Assembly (NCBI GenBank): GCA_003952965.2
Contig: CM025850.1
Span: 28,277,249-28,341,248 of the forward strand
Length of the DNA: 64,000 nt
Reading direction: 5' to 3'
Source of the DNA: Morella rubra
Lineage: Eukaryota; Streptophyta; Magnoliopsida; Fagales; Myricaceae
Made by a program: the position numbers and the translations under genes
Notes under the pieces: generated by a model
Database searches by the model: none
Seen by the model: only the letters and a program-made list of their open reading frames with translations
What the model was told of the DNA's origin: nothing
Shown here: positions 22,777 through 33,517 of the stretch, in pieces
Position numbering within the stretch: position 1 is the stretch's first letter
How the letters are laid out: every line of letters starts with the position of its first letter

Positions 22777-25700
22777 TGTAACTCCCCAACCCTCTAAATA
22801 TTCTTATCTGTCCTGATTTTCCTTATTAATTAATAAATAAATTATAATAATATTTTCGAATTTAATTATTTTAATAGTTTTTAAATAGGGAAAAATCCCC
22901 AGAAAATAGTTTTATATATCCAAAAATTATGAGAAAAATATCCTCATTCTTGGCTTTTTAAGCTCTTTATTTTTGTTATTTATTTTACTCATTTCAGTAT
23001 CTTGAATATTTATAAATATTATATTTAATTGCTGGAAAATACTAAAATACACTTTTTAGGGTTTTTAGCCCTAATTTCTTCAATCTTTTTGCTTGCTTTG
23101 TTTTATTCCCTTGTTTCCCTAGTCAATAGGACCTGCCCAAGGCATGCCGTCTACCTTATAATTTATTTTCTAGAATTCTTGCTTAAAATAGTGTTTTTGG
23201 GCTTGGATTATATGATATGAAGTCTTTCGGCTTAGAGACCACTTGTTTTTGGGCCTTCCATCAGCCCATTCAACCCAGCCCACATCTCAACCCATGTCAC
23301 CTCCTCCTTTGCCTCTCAAAACCCGTCAAAGCCATTGAATTTTATTTCAATCATTACCAATCAGTTATTGCATGCAAAACCACCATCCATATGTCAATTA
23401 GCGAGTTGCTGCTGCCCCACTCCCCCATTACTGCTTCAAGCCTTGTCTAGATCTCCTAAGCTAGCAGTAGACATGATGATTAGGTCTCTCTAACCCCTAG
23501 CATAGTTAATTCTAATCCTAGGAGTTAACCATGGTCAAGAAGGGTATAAATAGGGAGCTCTTGTGAAGGTTTTCTTCACTCAGCTCATTTGGTTTTTTCT
23601 TGAGAGAGAGAGGGAGAGTTAGAGAGAGCTGGAGAAGAAGTAGAAGAAAGGAGAAGAGGAAGAGTGCTATCTGAATTTTCCTCAGAAGGAGAAAGAGAAA
23701 ATTTTAAAGAAATCTTGGTAAAGGTTGAGGTTTTCTTGAGCTTTGCAATCTCTGAGGTTATTTTGATGGTTTTGATTCTAACAGCAAGCTCTATGTAGGT
23801 TTTATAATCTTTCAAGATCACCAAGACCAAAAGAGATCTAGAGAGGTAAGGGGTTAGTTTGCAAGTTAGTCTTGTTAATTGCATCTTGATGTTTTAGGTT
23901 AGCAATATGCCACATAGTGATTTGGAACTTTCCATTAGGGCGTTCATGTGTTAGAAAATGGATTAGGTTAGTTAGATGCTAGAGGATTTTGAAGATTAGA
24001 AGGAATTATGAAGATTAGGTCATTTTGCCCCTTTCATGATTTTTAAGGTAAATCTTGTGTAATTATTTTGCATGGCACAGTTTCTAGGTGTTTAAGAGGA
24101 ATTAGAAACACATAGGATAGCTTTCATGCAAAGATTTGCGTAGAAATAGAGAGATATGATTAATTAGGTTAAACCTAGTCTAGTTTAGCTTAATTTCTGT
24201 AACAGTGCACTTAGAGTTTTTTAGTATGTAGTAAATGACCTTGGATTGATAAAATTTTTTTTGTGGTATTAGACTAGACACCATAAGGAGCCTCCAGTAA
24301 AAATTTCGTGTCACGTGGAGATAGGATAAATATGCTATGAATTTTTTAATTTATATTCAAAAACTAGCTTTTTCACAAAAACGAGTCTGTTTATTGCCTA
24401 TACGAATTGGACCTATTTTCTAACACTTGTACTGTTATTTTGGACTAGGATTCTTGTGTTTCGGCTAAGCTTTGGGCTTTGTAAGTGGAGCCCAATGGTT
24501 AGGTCCCCTTTTGGACCCAAAAAGGCTTAGTTTAATGGCTTTAGGCGTTGGGCTCATTTTCTTATTTTAAGCTGGCTTAAGTAGCTTTCAGTAGCTACTA
24601 ACCTTTTTCGAAAATGGGTTTGCCAGCAAGCCAAGTTCAAGTCTCTATTGGACTTGAATTAGTAAACTTAGATCCTTGGCTTATGTTTGATTAATGAATG
24701 TTTTAAGTGTAATTGCTGATTTGGCTATGTATTTCAGTTTATTTTAATGACATTTATTTTTGAAATGAATACAAGATATGGATGTGGTATGTCTGCAAAG
24801 TCTTTTACAAAGTTATTTATGAAAATGAAATGATCATATGCAATGTGTACATGTGATGTTTTTCATTTCACATGATTCAAGATAAGGACATATTTTTGTG
24901 AAAATATGTATCAATGTTTTTGGTATGATATTCGCATTGCATTTGCATGGAATTTACCTTAAATGCTATAAAAGGATATGTCACCAATGGAAAATTTTAT
25001 ATGGGGTGACGGTACCGATCACTGGGAGTGCAACCATCACTACAGGGTAGGATGGCCCCGATGTAGAAGGCGGAATGGGCCTTTACCCATTCTCCTAGGG
25101 CAATGAAATGTTTAGGATTGTCCTTAAGTCCAAGGGAGAATGGACGCGCAATCTTGCCTCTAGGGGTGAAACAATGGATTTGTAAAGGAAAGGTGCATTA
25201 AAAACGGACACAAGCATTGCATTTCATACTGCATTCTACATATCGCATGCTGCATTCTACATGCTACTTGCTTCATACTACATCCTATATACTATATATT
25301 ATATACTATATACTGCATACTGCATATTGCATGCTGCATACTGCATATTATTGCATTGGTAATCTCATTGACTTATAAACTGCTTATTGAACATGTATGT
25401 ACTATTTGCATGGCTGTCATCACATGCCCCCATTTCCCTCGCATTACTGAGTCCTTAAGACTCACCCCTTTGTTTGTCCACATTTATTTCACTAAGACAA
25501 ATAATGCCAATATTCGAATCTTTTGTTACTCATGAGCTACTCACCCATGTCCTGATCATCCACATTCGGGCTTTGGTAACTGACTTTTTAGAAGTAATCG
25601 TGGACTTCCAGCCCTACCTCTTCTTGAATGATCTGTCGCCAGAGTTCCCCGAGAGAATGGCCCCGTGGTAGCAAACCACAACCACAACGACTGGATTGAT

Positions 25701-26175
25701 GTCACTGTTTCCTCAGATGATGATTCCTCTTGAAAAATGTTGTTGTTCTATGTTTTAGTTTGTTTGCCTGGTGTGCTTGTATATATTCTCGAAAAATAGG
25801 GAGAGATTTCATTATAGGCTTACTTATATTTGCCTAGGAGCTGTATTCCCTAATCCCTAACCCTGGCAGCTTGTTTGTTTTTCTTTTCATTTGTTTTTCC
25901 TTAGTACTGTTTTCTCATCTATATTATGAATTGTCTGTTTGTCAGTATATCTCTTTCTTTTAACTTGACTTCCATTTTCTCCTAGTTATTTTCTGAATAT
26001 ATTTTATAAGTCTTCCTCTCATTTTCTAAAGTATTTAGTAATCTTTATACACCCTAATAATATTACAACAGTCTTGAGACCCATAAGATAAGAACGTGCC
26101 GTAATCTCACCATGTATGCACCTCTATTACTACAAGGAGAGGTTAGAGACTAATACGAGCACTAGGGACGTGACA
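22777..26175 (+). repeat. 3' LTR of D (3.4 kb)
   Basis: Begins TGTAACTCCCCAACC directly after the polypurine tract and ends GGGACGTGACA, matching the 5' LTR end at 12225. It holds a TATA box at 23545, a GAGA-rich leader at 23600-23700, a GGGGTGACGGTACC block near 25012 and a short-period CTGCATACTGCATA tract at 25205-25350. The next five bases (TGCAC) should be the target duplication, but the partner lies outside the window. Confidence 0.87.
23545..23551 (+). promoter_or_regulatory. TATA box of D LTR
   Basis: TATAAAT in the context AAGGGTATAAATAGGGAGC, followed about 55 bases later by a purine-rich GAGAGAG leader. This is a typical plant LTR promoter layout. Confidence 0.6.
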
Positions 26176-27089
26176 TGCACATTTCTTGTAAACATCCAGC
26201 TGATTATTTCTGGCAATCGATGATCGTTCGGACGTGTACAAGGTATGTTGATAGTTATATTTTGAAATGACATAGTTTGGTTGTGCCTGTATGGACAGTT
26301 TGTACGCTGTCCGAATGTTTTTGTGTTAATTAATTTTATAATTTTTTTTTCCGTTTTGCATTTAGTAGCCCTTAGACCCATTTGGGAATTTCCTCACGAT
26401 TTTGTTGCCGAACAAGCGGTGATTAGTGAATTGTCCAAGTTGTGGACAGTTTTGGATTAGACTATTCATTAGACTATCTGCTTTCATGTCATTTGAAGGC
26501 GAGTGTGTAACCTCACAGGACATCGTCGTGGCCACTAGGGCAAAATGTATTCGGTGTAGTTCAGGTAACAGAGCAGTTGGCGTGGCAAGTCCTTCACAAG
26601 GAGCATGCAATGATTCACCATCTCCTGTGACGGTCAGCCCATGTACCACCCTAAAGTAGTTGTGTGCGTAAGCATTTCAAACCATTATTAGAGTAATAAT
26701 AATAAGGACGATGCGTGGGCATCAGATAGTGCGTGGGAAAATTTTGTAAGTTATATAAAGTTATAATATGCATTAATAAAGTTTAATATTTAATGTATTT
26801 ACTTTTTTCTCCTTAAATTGTAAAAAATGATGGAGGCACTACAGTTAGAGCACGAGTCTGAGGGAATGTCATTTATAGAAGTGCAGATTTTCATAAACGT
26901 CTGGGAGACAAAAGCGGGTTATGTGTGTGGTTTAGGCTGATCAATGCGGCAAGTTGAACCATTTCCCGTAATGTCATTTATTGATCTGGTCCAGAGATTG
27001 GAGGAGGCTAGAGTAGAGATAGGAAAGATGAAGGATGAAGAACTACTTGTCAGGTGGATAGAAATGGAGCATACGATTTGTGGGCATCA
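26176..27089 (+). pseudogene. fragment of CACTA (En/Spm-type) transposase gene
   Basis: A frame at about 26827-26940 reads EALQLEHESEGMSF and ends KAGYVCGLG. It follows the E-x2-LQ...EG...GYxxGLG pattern of the plant Ptta/En/Spm transposase domain, near its C terminus. A following frame (26944-27126) is coiled-coil-like (LVQRLEEARVEIGKMKDEEL), as is usual after that domain. Upstream pieces (HPADYFWQSMIV near 26190; ALRPIWEFPHDFVAEQAV near 26367) look like exons around an intron but I cannot assign them. No terminal inverted repeats were found. It is cut at about 27089 by the inverted D-LTR block. Confidence 0.45.
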
Positions 27090-27706
27090 ACAACAGGACA
27101 GTTCTAGGCATTTTGTTGCCCTATGACAACGTGTAAAGGCTCATTCTGTCTACTACACCACGGCCATCCCACCCGGTAGTGATGGTTGCACTACCCAGGG
27201 ATTGGTACCGTCACCCCATACAAACTTTTTCATTGGTGCCATATCCTTTATAGCATCTAATGCAAATGCCAAGCAAATGTCATGCAAATGCAGTGCGAAT
27301 ATCACAACAAAAACATCGATACATATTTTCACAAAAATATGTCCTTACCTTGAATCATGTGAAATGAAAAACATCACAAGTACACATGCCATAAGATCAT
27401 TTAATTTTCATAAATAACTTTGTTAAAGAATTTACAAACATATCACATCCATATCTTGCATTTATTTCAAAAATAAATATCATTTAAATACGCTAAAATA
27501 CTTAGCCTAATCAGCAAGCAATTAGACTTAAAACTTTCATTAGTAAAGCATAAGCCAAGGATCTAAGTTTACTAATTCAAGTCCAATAGAGACTTGAACT
27601 TGGGCATGCTAGCAAACCCATTTTCAAATAAGGTTAGTAGATATCGAAAGCTACTTGGCAAAATCCGAAAAGGATTGAACCAGGGGAAGGGGATAGTCCT
27701 GGGATG
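27090..27706 (-). repeat. inverted copy of D 5' LTR segment plus LTR scrap
   Basis: The reverse complement of 10581-11188 with very few differences: D-LTR sequence from AGGACAGTTCTAGGCATTTTG up to the ACTTGG junction, then the same 53-base chromovirus LTR scrap, ending at the same TGATGCAG boundary. It shows that B's upstream flank was copied from the A2 locus. The left junction at about 27089 is with CACTA-like sequence. Confidence 0.88.
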
Positions 27707-28300
27707 TGATGCAGGAGCATCCCTTGCACCTCGGCATACAATACTTGTATCTCGGGCCGAGGTGGTAACAAAGCATCTCTTGTATCTCGGGCAGATCTGC
27801 ACCTCGGCTGGAACGATTTACGAAGAGTTAGTCAGCGTACGATATATCGTTGGAAAGCTCTACGTCTCTAGTTTCAAACGCACTTGACCTCATATCATTT
27901 GAAGATTCCTAGAGAAAGTTATGACATTTTTACTACTGGACGTCGGGAATGGCAACAGTCAGCGAATTTCAAAGTGCATTTAATTTCTTTTGTGTTGGAA
28001 TTGTCTAGACTTTATTATTCCGTTTTTTCTAGCTTGACCTTGATGTAATGAACTCTATATATGAGTGATTATCCAAAATAATAAAAGAACTTTTGATTCA
28101 AAGATATAATTCTTGCAAGTGTATCTCTTGCTTTGGAGTTGAGTGACATCCTCCTACCAATCAAGCGAGTGGCTTGGTCGCGTCGAGTGGCATCCGCGAT
28201 TAGTAGCGTCGAGTGGCTTCCGCTACCCCAGGACTATCCCCTTTCCTTGGCTCAATCCTTTTCGGATTTTGCCAAGCCTTGCAGATCCCGGTCTGCATCA
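27707..28300 (+). repeat. 5' LTR of B (A2-type)
   Basis: 594 bases, TGATGCAG to CTGCATCA. It shares with A2 the CAATACTTG variant, CCCCTTTCC, and loss of one CGAGTGGC-type unit. B's own 3' LTR has CAACACTTG, CCCCTTCCC and the full unit. The TATA box (TATATATG) is at 28056-28063. Confidence 0.93.
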
Positions 28301-28303
28301 AAT

Positions 28304-28315
28304 TGGTATCAGAGC
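28304..28315 (+). other. primer-binding site of B
   Basis: TGGTATCAGAGC, three bases after the LTR; complementary to initiator tRNA-Met. Confidence 0.92.
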
Positions 28316-28403
28316 AAGTTTTCCTGCTGTGGTGATTGGGTTTCTTTTCTGTTCTTCATAATTTCGAGATTTCTATCTTCTTCGTATCTTCTGGCCTTTC
28401 ACA

Positions 28404-30797
28404 ATGCCTCCACGACGTCAAAGAAATACAGAGCGTGATGATGTACAAGCTGAACTTGCGGCATTAAGGGAATCAAATCAAACACTTACAAACATGGTGA
28501 ATGAACTTTTTCAGCGTCTTCAAACTTCACCAACTCGAAGCCATAGGAGTCGGGAAAGTGCACGCAATGTCTTCTTCGAAGATGACAATAGCCGAGATGA
28601 CCATTCATCTTCTTCTAGTTCTTTCGTTGAACCAAGAGTTGCTACTCAATGGTCCATGGAACGTTTGGCTCGTGCTTTAGAAAACAATGATCGAAGCATC
28701 CAAGTTCATGTGCAAGACTTTGATGGGAAGCTTGATGCAGATGAGTACTGTGATTGGATGGCATCTTTAGAAGCTTTCTTTGAATGGAAAGATCTCTCAG
28801 ATGAAAGAAAGGTGCAGTTCGTTGCTACAAAGTTGAAGGGTCATGCTCTAATATGGTGGCAGCAATATCAACGAAGTAGAGATCGCAGAGGAATTCCAAA
28901 AATCAATATTTGGGCTGAGATGAAGGTGAAGCTTGATGAGAAGTTTCTGCCTTTAGACTATTCTCAAACTCTCTACCAAAAGTTCCATCAATTACATCAA
29001 CGAATGGAGCAATCTGTTGGTGATTATACGGAGCAATTTTACAAGCTTATGAGCCGTGTGAATTTGCAAGAATCCGATGATCAATTGGTGGCAAGATACG
29101 TCAGTGGGCTGAAGTATAATCTCAAGGGTGAGCTTATGATGCATTCATTTCGTTCTCTGGAGGAAGCATACCAGAAGGCACTAAAGGCGGAGGAGAAAAT
29201 GAAATGGAGTTCATACCGAAAAGGTGAAAGTTCGAAAGTGGTGAAGGAGAAAGAAAGAAAGTTGGCTCCTATACCTCAAAAGCCAGCTCAACAACATAGT
29301 AGAGTGAGTAAGGAGCATGGAAAATCAGATTCATTTTCCAATAGATGTTTCAGATGTAATGAAATTGGGCATAGATCCTATGAATGTCCAAAGAAGAAAG
29401 CTGAATTGCATTTGTTGGAAGAAGAAGGAGATGTGGATCAAGAGCCAATCTATGATGAAGAAGCTGAGGATGAGGATGTAGAATATTGTGAAGGTGATTG
29501 TGATGCAGAAAGCCTTGTAATCCAACGAGTCATGACTGTTCAAGAAGATGATAGATGGTTGAGGCATAATATTTTCAGAACCTATTGTCTTTCCCATGGA
29601 AAGAAGTGCATCTTGATGATTGACTCGGGAAGTTGTGAAAATATGGTGTCAAAGGTGATGGTAGAAAAGCTGAAACTTTCTTGTGAGCGTCATCCAAAGC
29701 CTTACAAAGTTTCTTGGTTCAAAAAGGGTGGAGAAATCATGGTGACACAAAGGAGTAAAGTAAAGTTTTCCATTGGCAAGTATGAAGATGAGATTTATTG
29801 TGATGTGTTGCCCATGGATGCTTGCCATTTGCTTCTTGGCAGACCTTGGCAATTTGATAGGAGTGCTTACCATGATGGGAGAAGAAACACTTGCACCGTT
29901 ATCCACAATGGTGTGAAGTATGTGCTGTCCCCTATGAAAGATGTTCCATCAAGCGTGTCTTCTTCAAATCAGATCAGTTTATTATCTTATAAAGAGTTTG
30001 AAGAATCCTATAAGGGAGAAGACATTATTTATGCTCTTGTTGCTGCGGATAGAAGTGAAGAAGTTGCAAAGGAGGTTCCGAATGAAGTTCAAGACTTGCT
30101 GGACAGATTCAAAGGCCTTGCTCCTGATGAGCTTCCTAGTGGTTTACCACCACTTCGAAACATTCAGCACCAAATTGATTTCACTCCAGGTGCTATTCTT
30201 CCTAATTTGCCTCATTATAGAATGCCTCCTAGTGAACATGCTGAATTACAAAGACAAGTAATTGACTTGTTGAAAAAAGGGCTGATTAGGGAATCCCTTA
30301 GTCCTTGTGCGGTTCCAGCTCTTTTAACTCCTAAGAAGGATGGAACATGGAGAATGTGTGTTGATAGTAGAGCTATTAACAAGATTACAATCAAGTATAG
30401 GTTTCCTATTCCTAGACTTGACGATATGCTTGATGAACTTGCTGATGCTAAAGTATTCTCTAAGATTGATTTGCGAAGTGGTTATCACCAAATCAGAATT
30501 AGAGAAGGTGATGAGTGGAAGACAGCTTTTAAAACCAAGGATGGTTTGTATGAATGGCTGGTTATGCCATTTGGATTGTCCAATGCCCCAAGTACTTTCA
30601 TGAGACTTATGACTCAAGTATTGAAGATCTTCATGGGCAAGTATGTTGTGGTGTATTTTGATGATATCTTAATTTACAGCAAGGATAGAGTGCAACATTT
30701 GGAACATCTCTCCAATGTTTTCCAAGTGCTTCATGAAAATCAGCTCTATGTGAACCTTAATAAGTGCTCTTTCATGACTGATCAAGTGTATTTCTAG
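28404..30797 (+). CDS. B gag-protease-RT open frame (797 codons, then frameshift)
   Basis: The longest open frame in the plus copies. It starts [20 protein letters not shown], followed by a Retrotrans_gag core (about residues 130-270), a CCHC knuckle [14 protein letters not shown] (about 315-328), an acidic linker, a retropepsin site MIDSGS (about 405), and the RT with [13 protein letters not shown] and catalytic YFDDILIYS (about 750). The frame ends prematurely because one base is missing near 30788 (GATCAAGTGTATT against GATCAAGTTGTATT in C). Gag and pol are in one frame with no readthrough signal, as in many plant chromoviruses. The protein would package RNA and copy it to DNA in virus-like particles. 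Confidence 0.88.
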   Translation: MPPRRQRNTERDDVQAELAALRESNQTLTNMVNELFQRLQTSPTRSHRSRESARNVFFEDDNSRDDHSSSSSSFVEPRVATQWSMERLARALENNDRSIQVHVQDFDGKLDADEYCDWMASLEAFFEWKDLSDERKVQFVATKLKGHALIWWQQYQRSRDRRGIPKINIWAEMKVKLDEKFLPLDYSQTLYQKFHQLHQRMEQSVGDYTEQFYKLMSRVNLQESDDQLVARYVSGLKYNLKGELMMHSFRSLEEAYQKALKAEEKMKWSSYRKGESSKVVKEKERKLAPIPQKPAQQHSRVSKEHGKSDSFSNRCFRCNEIGHRSYECPKKKAELHLLEEEGDVDQEPIYDEEAEDEDVEYCEGDCDAESLVIQRVMTVQEDDRWLRHNIFRTYCLSHGKKCILMIDSGSCENMVSKVMVEKLKLSCERHPKPYKVSWFKKGGEIMVTQRSKVKFSIGKYEDEIYCDVLPMDACHLLLGRPWQFDRSAYHDGRRNTCTVIHNGVKYVLSPMKDVPSSVSSSNQISLLSYKEFEESYKGEDIIYALVAADRSEEVAKEVPNEVQDLLDRFKGLAPDELPSGLPPLRNIQHQIDFTPGAILPNLPHYRMPPSEHAELQRQVIDLLKKGLIRESLSPCAVPALLTPKKDGTWRMCVDSRAINKITIKYRFPIPRLDDMLDELADAKVFSKIDLRSGYHQIRIREGDEWKTAFKTKDGLYEWLVMPFGLSNAPSTFMRLMTQVLKIFMGKYVVVYFDDILIYSKDRVQHLEHLSNVFQVLHENQLYVNLNKCSFMTDQVYF

Positions 30798-30805
30798 GCT
30801 ATGTT

Positions 30806-31615
30806 GTGAGTGCAGATGGCATGAAGATGGATGATGAGAAAGTAAAGGCTATTCTTGATTGGCCTACACCTAGAAGCCTAACCGATGTGAGAAGCTTTCA
30901 TGGTTTGGCCTCATTCTACAGAAGATTTATTCAACATTTCAGCACCATTGTTGCCCCAATGATGGATGTTCTAAAGAAGAAGGAATTTCAGTGGACCAAT
31001 GAGGCTGAAAGCAGTTTTCAAGAGTTGAAGTCCAAACTTGTTGAAGCACCAATTCTAGCACTACCAGATTTTTCTAAGCCATTCCAAGTGGAGTGTGATG
31101 CGTCAAATGTCGGCATAGGAGCTGTTCTTTTGCAAGGAGGAAAATCTGTTGCTTATTTCAGTGAGAAACTCAGTGATGCAAAGCTGAAATATTCAACCTA
31201 TGATAAGGAGTTATATGCAATCGTACAAGCTTTACGACATTGGGAACATTATCTCATTGGTGTGGAGTTTGTTCTCTTTTCTGACCATGAAGCTTTGAGA
31301 TTCTTGAAGGGACAAAAGAAGCTTAATTCTCGTCATGCTAGCTGGGTCTCATACCTTGAGAAGTTCTCTTTTGTTCTACAACACAAAGCTGGATCATCAA
31401 ACAAAGTTGCTGATGCTTTGAGTCGACGACATAGCTTGTTGACAACTCTATCTTATGAAATCACCGGTTTTGATCTCTTACCAAGATATTATGTTTCAGA
31501 TCCTTTCTTTTCAAAAGTATTGCAAGATTTGAATGATGAGAAGAGAAGAGATTACTTGCTGATCAATGGCTATCTCTTCAAAGGCAACCAACTTTGTTTG
31601 CGGAGGGTTCTTTGA
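30806..31615 (+). pseudogene. B RT end and RNase H
   Basis: Continues the polyprotein after the frameshift. It covers the RT thumb/connection ([18 protein letters not shown]) and RNase H with its acidic residues ([50 protein letters not shown]). It ends at a second one-base loss near 31603 (TTTGCGGAGG against TTTGCCGGAGG in C), which shifts the frame before integrase. Confidence 0.88.
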
Positions 31616-32330
31616 GGTTATTTGTCATTAAAGAATTGCATGCGGGAGGACTTGGTGGACACTTTGGAAGAGACAAAACTGAAGCTCTTGTGAAGTTGCG
31701 GTACTTTTGGCCTACGTTGAAGCGTGATGTTGCTAGATTTGTGCAAAACTGTCTAGTATGTCAAAAGGCCAAAGGAGGAGTTCAAAACGCTGGTTATTAT
31801 CAACCCTTACCAATCCCTAATGCTCCTTGGGAAGACTTATCAATGGATTTTGTTCTTGGTTTGCCTAGAACACAGCACGGGTTTGATTGCATATTTGTGG
31901 TAGTGGATCGTTTCTCCAAGATGGCTCACTTTATCCCATGTAAGAATTCTACTGATGCATCTCATATCGCTGCCTTATTTTTTAAAGAAGTTGTTCGTCT
32001 ACATGGTGTTCCAAAGACCATTACTTCGGATCGTGATGTGAAGTTTGTTAGTCACTTTTGGAGGACACTATGGAAACTTTTGGGACTCGTTTGCAATTCT
32101 CTAGTGCTTACCATCCTCAAACTGAAGTGGTGAATAGATCTCTTGGAAATTTGCTGAGAAGTTTAGTGGGAGAGCATCCAAGGAAGTGGGACTTTGTCAT
32201 TCCTCAAGCTGAATTTGCTTACAATAGTTCAGCCAATCGATCAACCAAGAAGTCTCCATTTGAAGTGTCTATGGCAATAATCCAAGTCATGTTCTTGATC
32301 TCCTGCCATTGCCAAATCAAGCAAGAGTAA
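31594..32330 (+). pseudogene. B integrase, broken
   Basis: Two overlapping frames (31594-32133, 32058-32330). The HHCC zinc domain is at about 31636-31770 ([18 protein letters not shown]). Catalytic Asp residues lie in SMDFVLGLP (about 31845) and TSDRDVKF (about 32028). A one-base loss near 32083 shifts the frame between them and the Glu; C has the same loss. A 12-base deletion near 32118 removes four codons just before the catalytic Glu (HPQT then EVVNRSL). Another one-base loss lies near 32266. Confidence 0.86.
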
Positions 32331-32391
32331 GTATGGAAGCTGAAGAGTTGCTGAGCAAATAAAAGAAGTTCATGAACAAGTTCGACATCAA

Positions 32392-33084
32392 TTGCAGCAT
32401 TCTACTCAGATGTATAAGTCCAAGGCTGATGTTCATCGAAGGAAATTGGAGTTCAAGGAAGGAGATCTGGTTATGGTCTATCTACGGAAGGAAAGGTTTC
32501 CTGTTGGTACTTATAACAAGCTGAAACAGAGGAAGTTTGGTCCTTGTCGAGTTCTAAAGAAGTTGGGTCCAAATGCTTATCGCATTGAATTACCCGCTGG
32601 ATTTTCCATAAGTCCTACGTTCAATATATGTGATCTTTATCCTTATTATGGCGATGAGGAGCAGATTGCTATGGAACCAAAGGATTTCGAAGGCGGCCTC
32701 TCTAACTCTCCACGCGAGTCCATTGATGTTCTGGATGTGCGTTCTATCACAACTCGGCGTGGCACTTACACACAATACTTGGTTCGATGGCCTGAGAAAC
32801 CAAGTTCCGAAGATGCATGGATTTCTGGTGAAGAGCTCAAGAAGTTAGATCAGTTGCTGTGGGAAGATCTGAACTCAAACTCGAAGGCGAGTTCTTTTCA
32901 AGAAGGGGAGAATGATGCAGGAGCATCCCTTGCACCTCGGCATACAACACTTGTATCTCGGGCCGAGGTAACAAAGCATCTTGCATCTCAAGATCTGCAC
33001 CTCGGCTGGAACGATTTACGAAGATTCAGTCAGCGTGTATATATTTTTGGAAAGCTCTACGTCTCTAGTTTCAAACGCACTTGA
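32392..33084 (+). pseudogene. B integrase C terminus and chromodomain, reading into the LTR
   Basis: It begins after a one-base loss near 32349. It has the integrase C-terminal GPY-like part ([19 protein letters not shown]) and a chromodomain ([30 protein letters not shown]). No stop occurs before the 3' LTR; the frame passes through the polypurine tract (EGEND) and about 55 codons into the LTR, ending VSSFKRT. Confidence 0.82.
32897..32912 (+). other. polypurine tract of B
   Basis: TTCAAGAAGGGGAGAA immediately precedes the 3' LTR; it is the primer for plus-strand DNA synthesis. Confidence 0.88.
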
Positions 33085-33517
33085 CCTCATATCATTTGAA
33101 GATTCCTAGAGAAAGTTATGACATTTTTACTACTGGACGTCGGGAATGGCAACAGACAGCGAATTTCAAAGTGCATTTAATTTCTTTTGTGTTGGAATTG
33201 TCTAGACTTTATTATTCCGTTTTTTCTAGCTTGACCTTGATGTAATGAACTCTATATATGAGTGATTATCCAAAATAATAAGAAAAGAACTTTTGATTCA
33301 AAGATATAATTCTTGCAAGTATATCTCTTGCTTTGGAGTTGAGTGACATCCTCCTACCAATCAAGCGAGTGGCTTGGTCGCGTCGAGTGGCATCCGCGAT
33401 TAGTAGCGTCGAGTGGCTTCCGCTACCCCTGGTCGAGTGGCATCCCAGGACTATCCCCTTCCCTTTGCTCAATCCTTTTCGGATTTTGTCAAGCCTTGCA
33501 AATCCCAGTCTGCATCA
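32913..33517 (+). repeat. 3' LTR of B (C-type)
   Basis: 605 bases, TGATGCAG to CTGCATCA. It shares the CCCTTTG variant near 33470 and the full CGAGTGGC array with the 3' LTR of C, not with B's own 5' LTR. The downstream flank CCAGACATGGCGAAGG continues into the ankyrin gene exon exactly as next to C. Confidence 0.93.

Larger units (their letters stand above)
10634..26175 (+). mobile_element. old Tekay/Del-type chromovirus D with nested insertions
   Basis: A Ty3/gypsy element with a remnant 5' LTR (to 12225), primer site, gag with zinc knuckle, protease, RT, RNase H, integrase, chromodomain, polypurine tract and a 3399-base 3' LTR. Domain order, the long LTRs, the GAGGACGGAATT stretch before the polypurine tract and the end of the chromodomain (ASWELELEIQEKYPHLF) fit the Tekay/Del lineage. 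Two solo LTRs interrupt pol, and the A1/A2 composite interrupts the 5' LTR. Many stops and the visible divergence between the two LTR ends (near 88% by eye) show that it is the oldest layer here. Confidence 0.85.
27707..33517 (+). mobile_element. chromovirus B (recombinant full-length copy)
   Basis: A 5.8 kb Ty3/gypsy chromovirus with both LTRs, primer site, gag-pol and polypurine tract. The domain order gag-CCHC-protease-RT-RNase H-integrase-chromodomain is visible. The flanking five bases differ (GGATG and CCAGA), so there is no target duplication. The 5' LTR and flank match A2, while the internal region, 3' LTR and 3' flank match C. It is broken by several one-base losses and a 12-base deletion. 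RT motifs ([35 protein letters not shown]) resemble the Galadriel/CRM/Reina group of chromoviruses; the exact lineage is not decided. Confidence 0.92.

Noticed and set aside
23585-23884. 99-codon Ser-rich minus-strand frame
   Set aside because: Antisense of the GAGA-rich leader in D's LTR; low complexity.
29331-29597. 88-codon minus-strand frame, repeated at 2230, 8683 and 46441 (both orientations)
   Set aside because: Antisense shadow of the gag/zinc-knuckle region; it recurs only because gag-pol is repeated.
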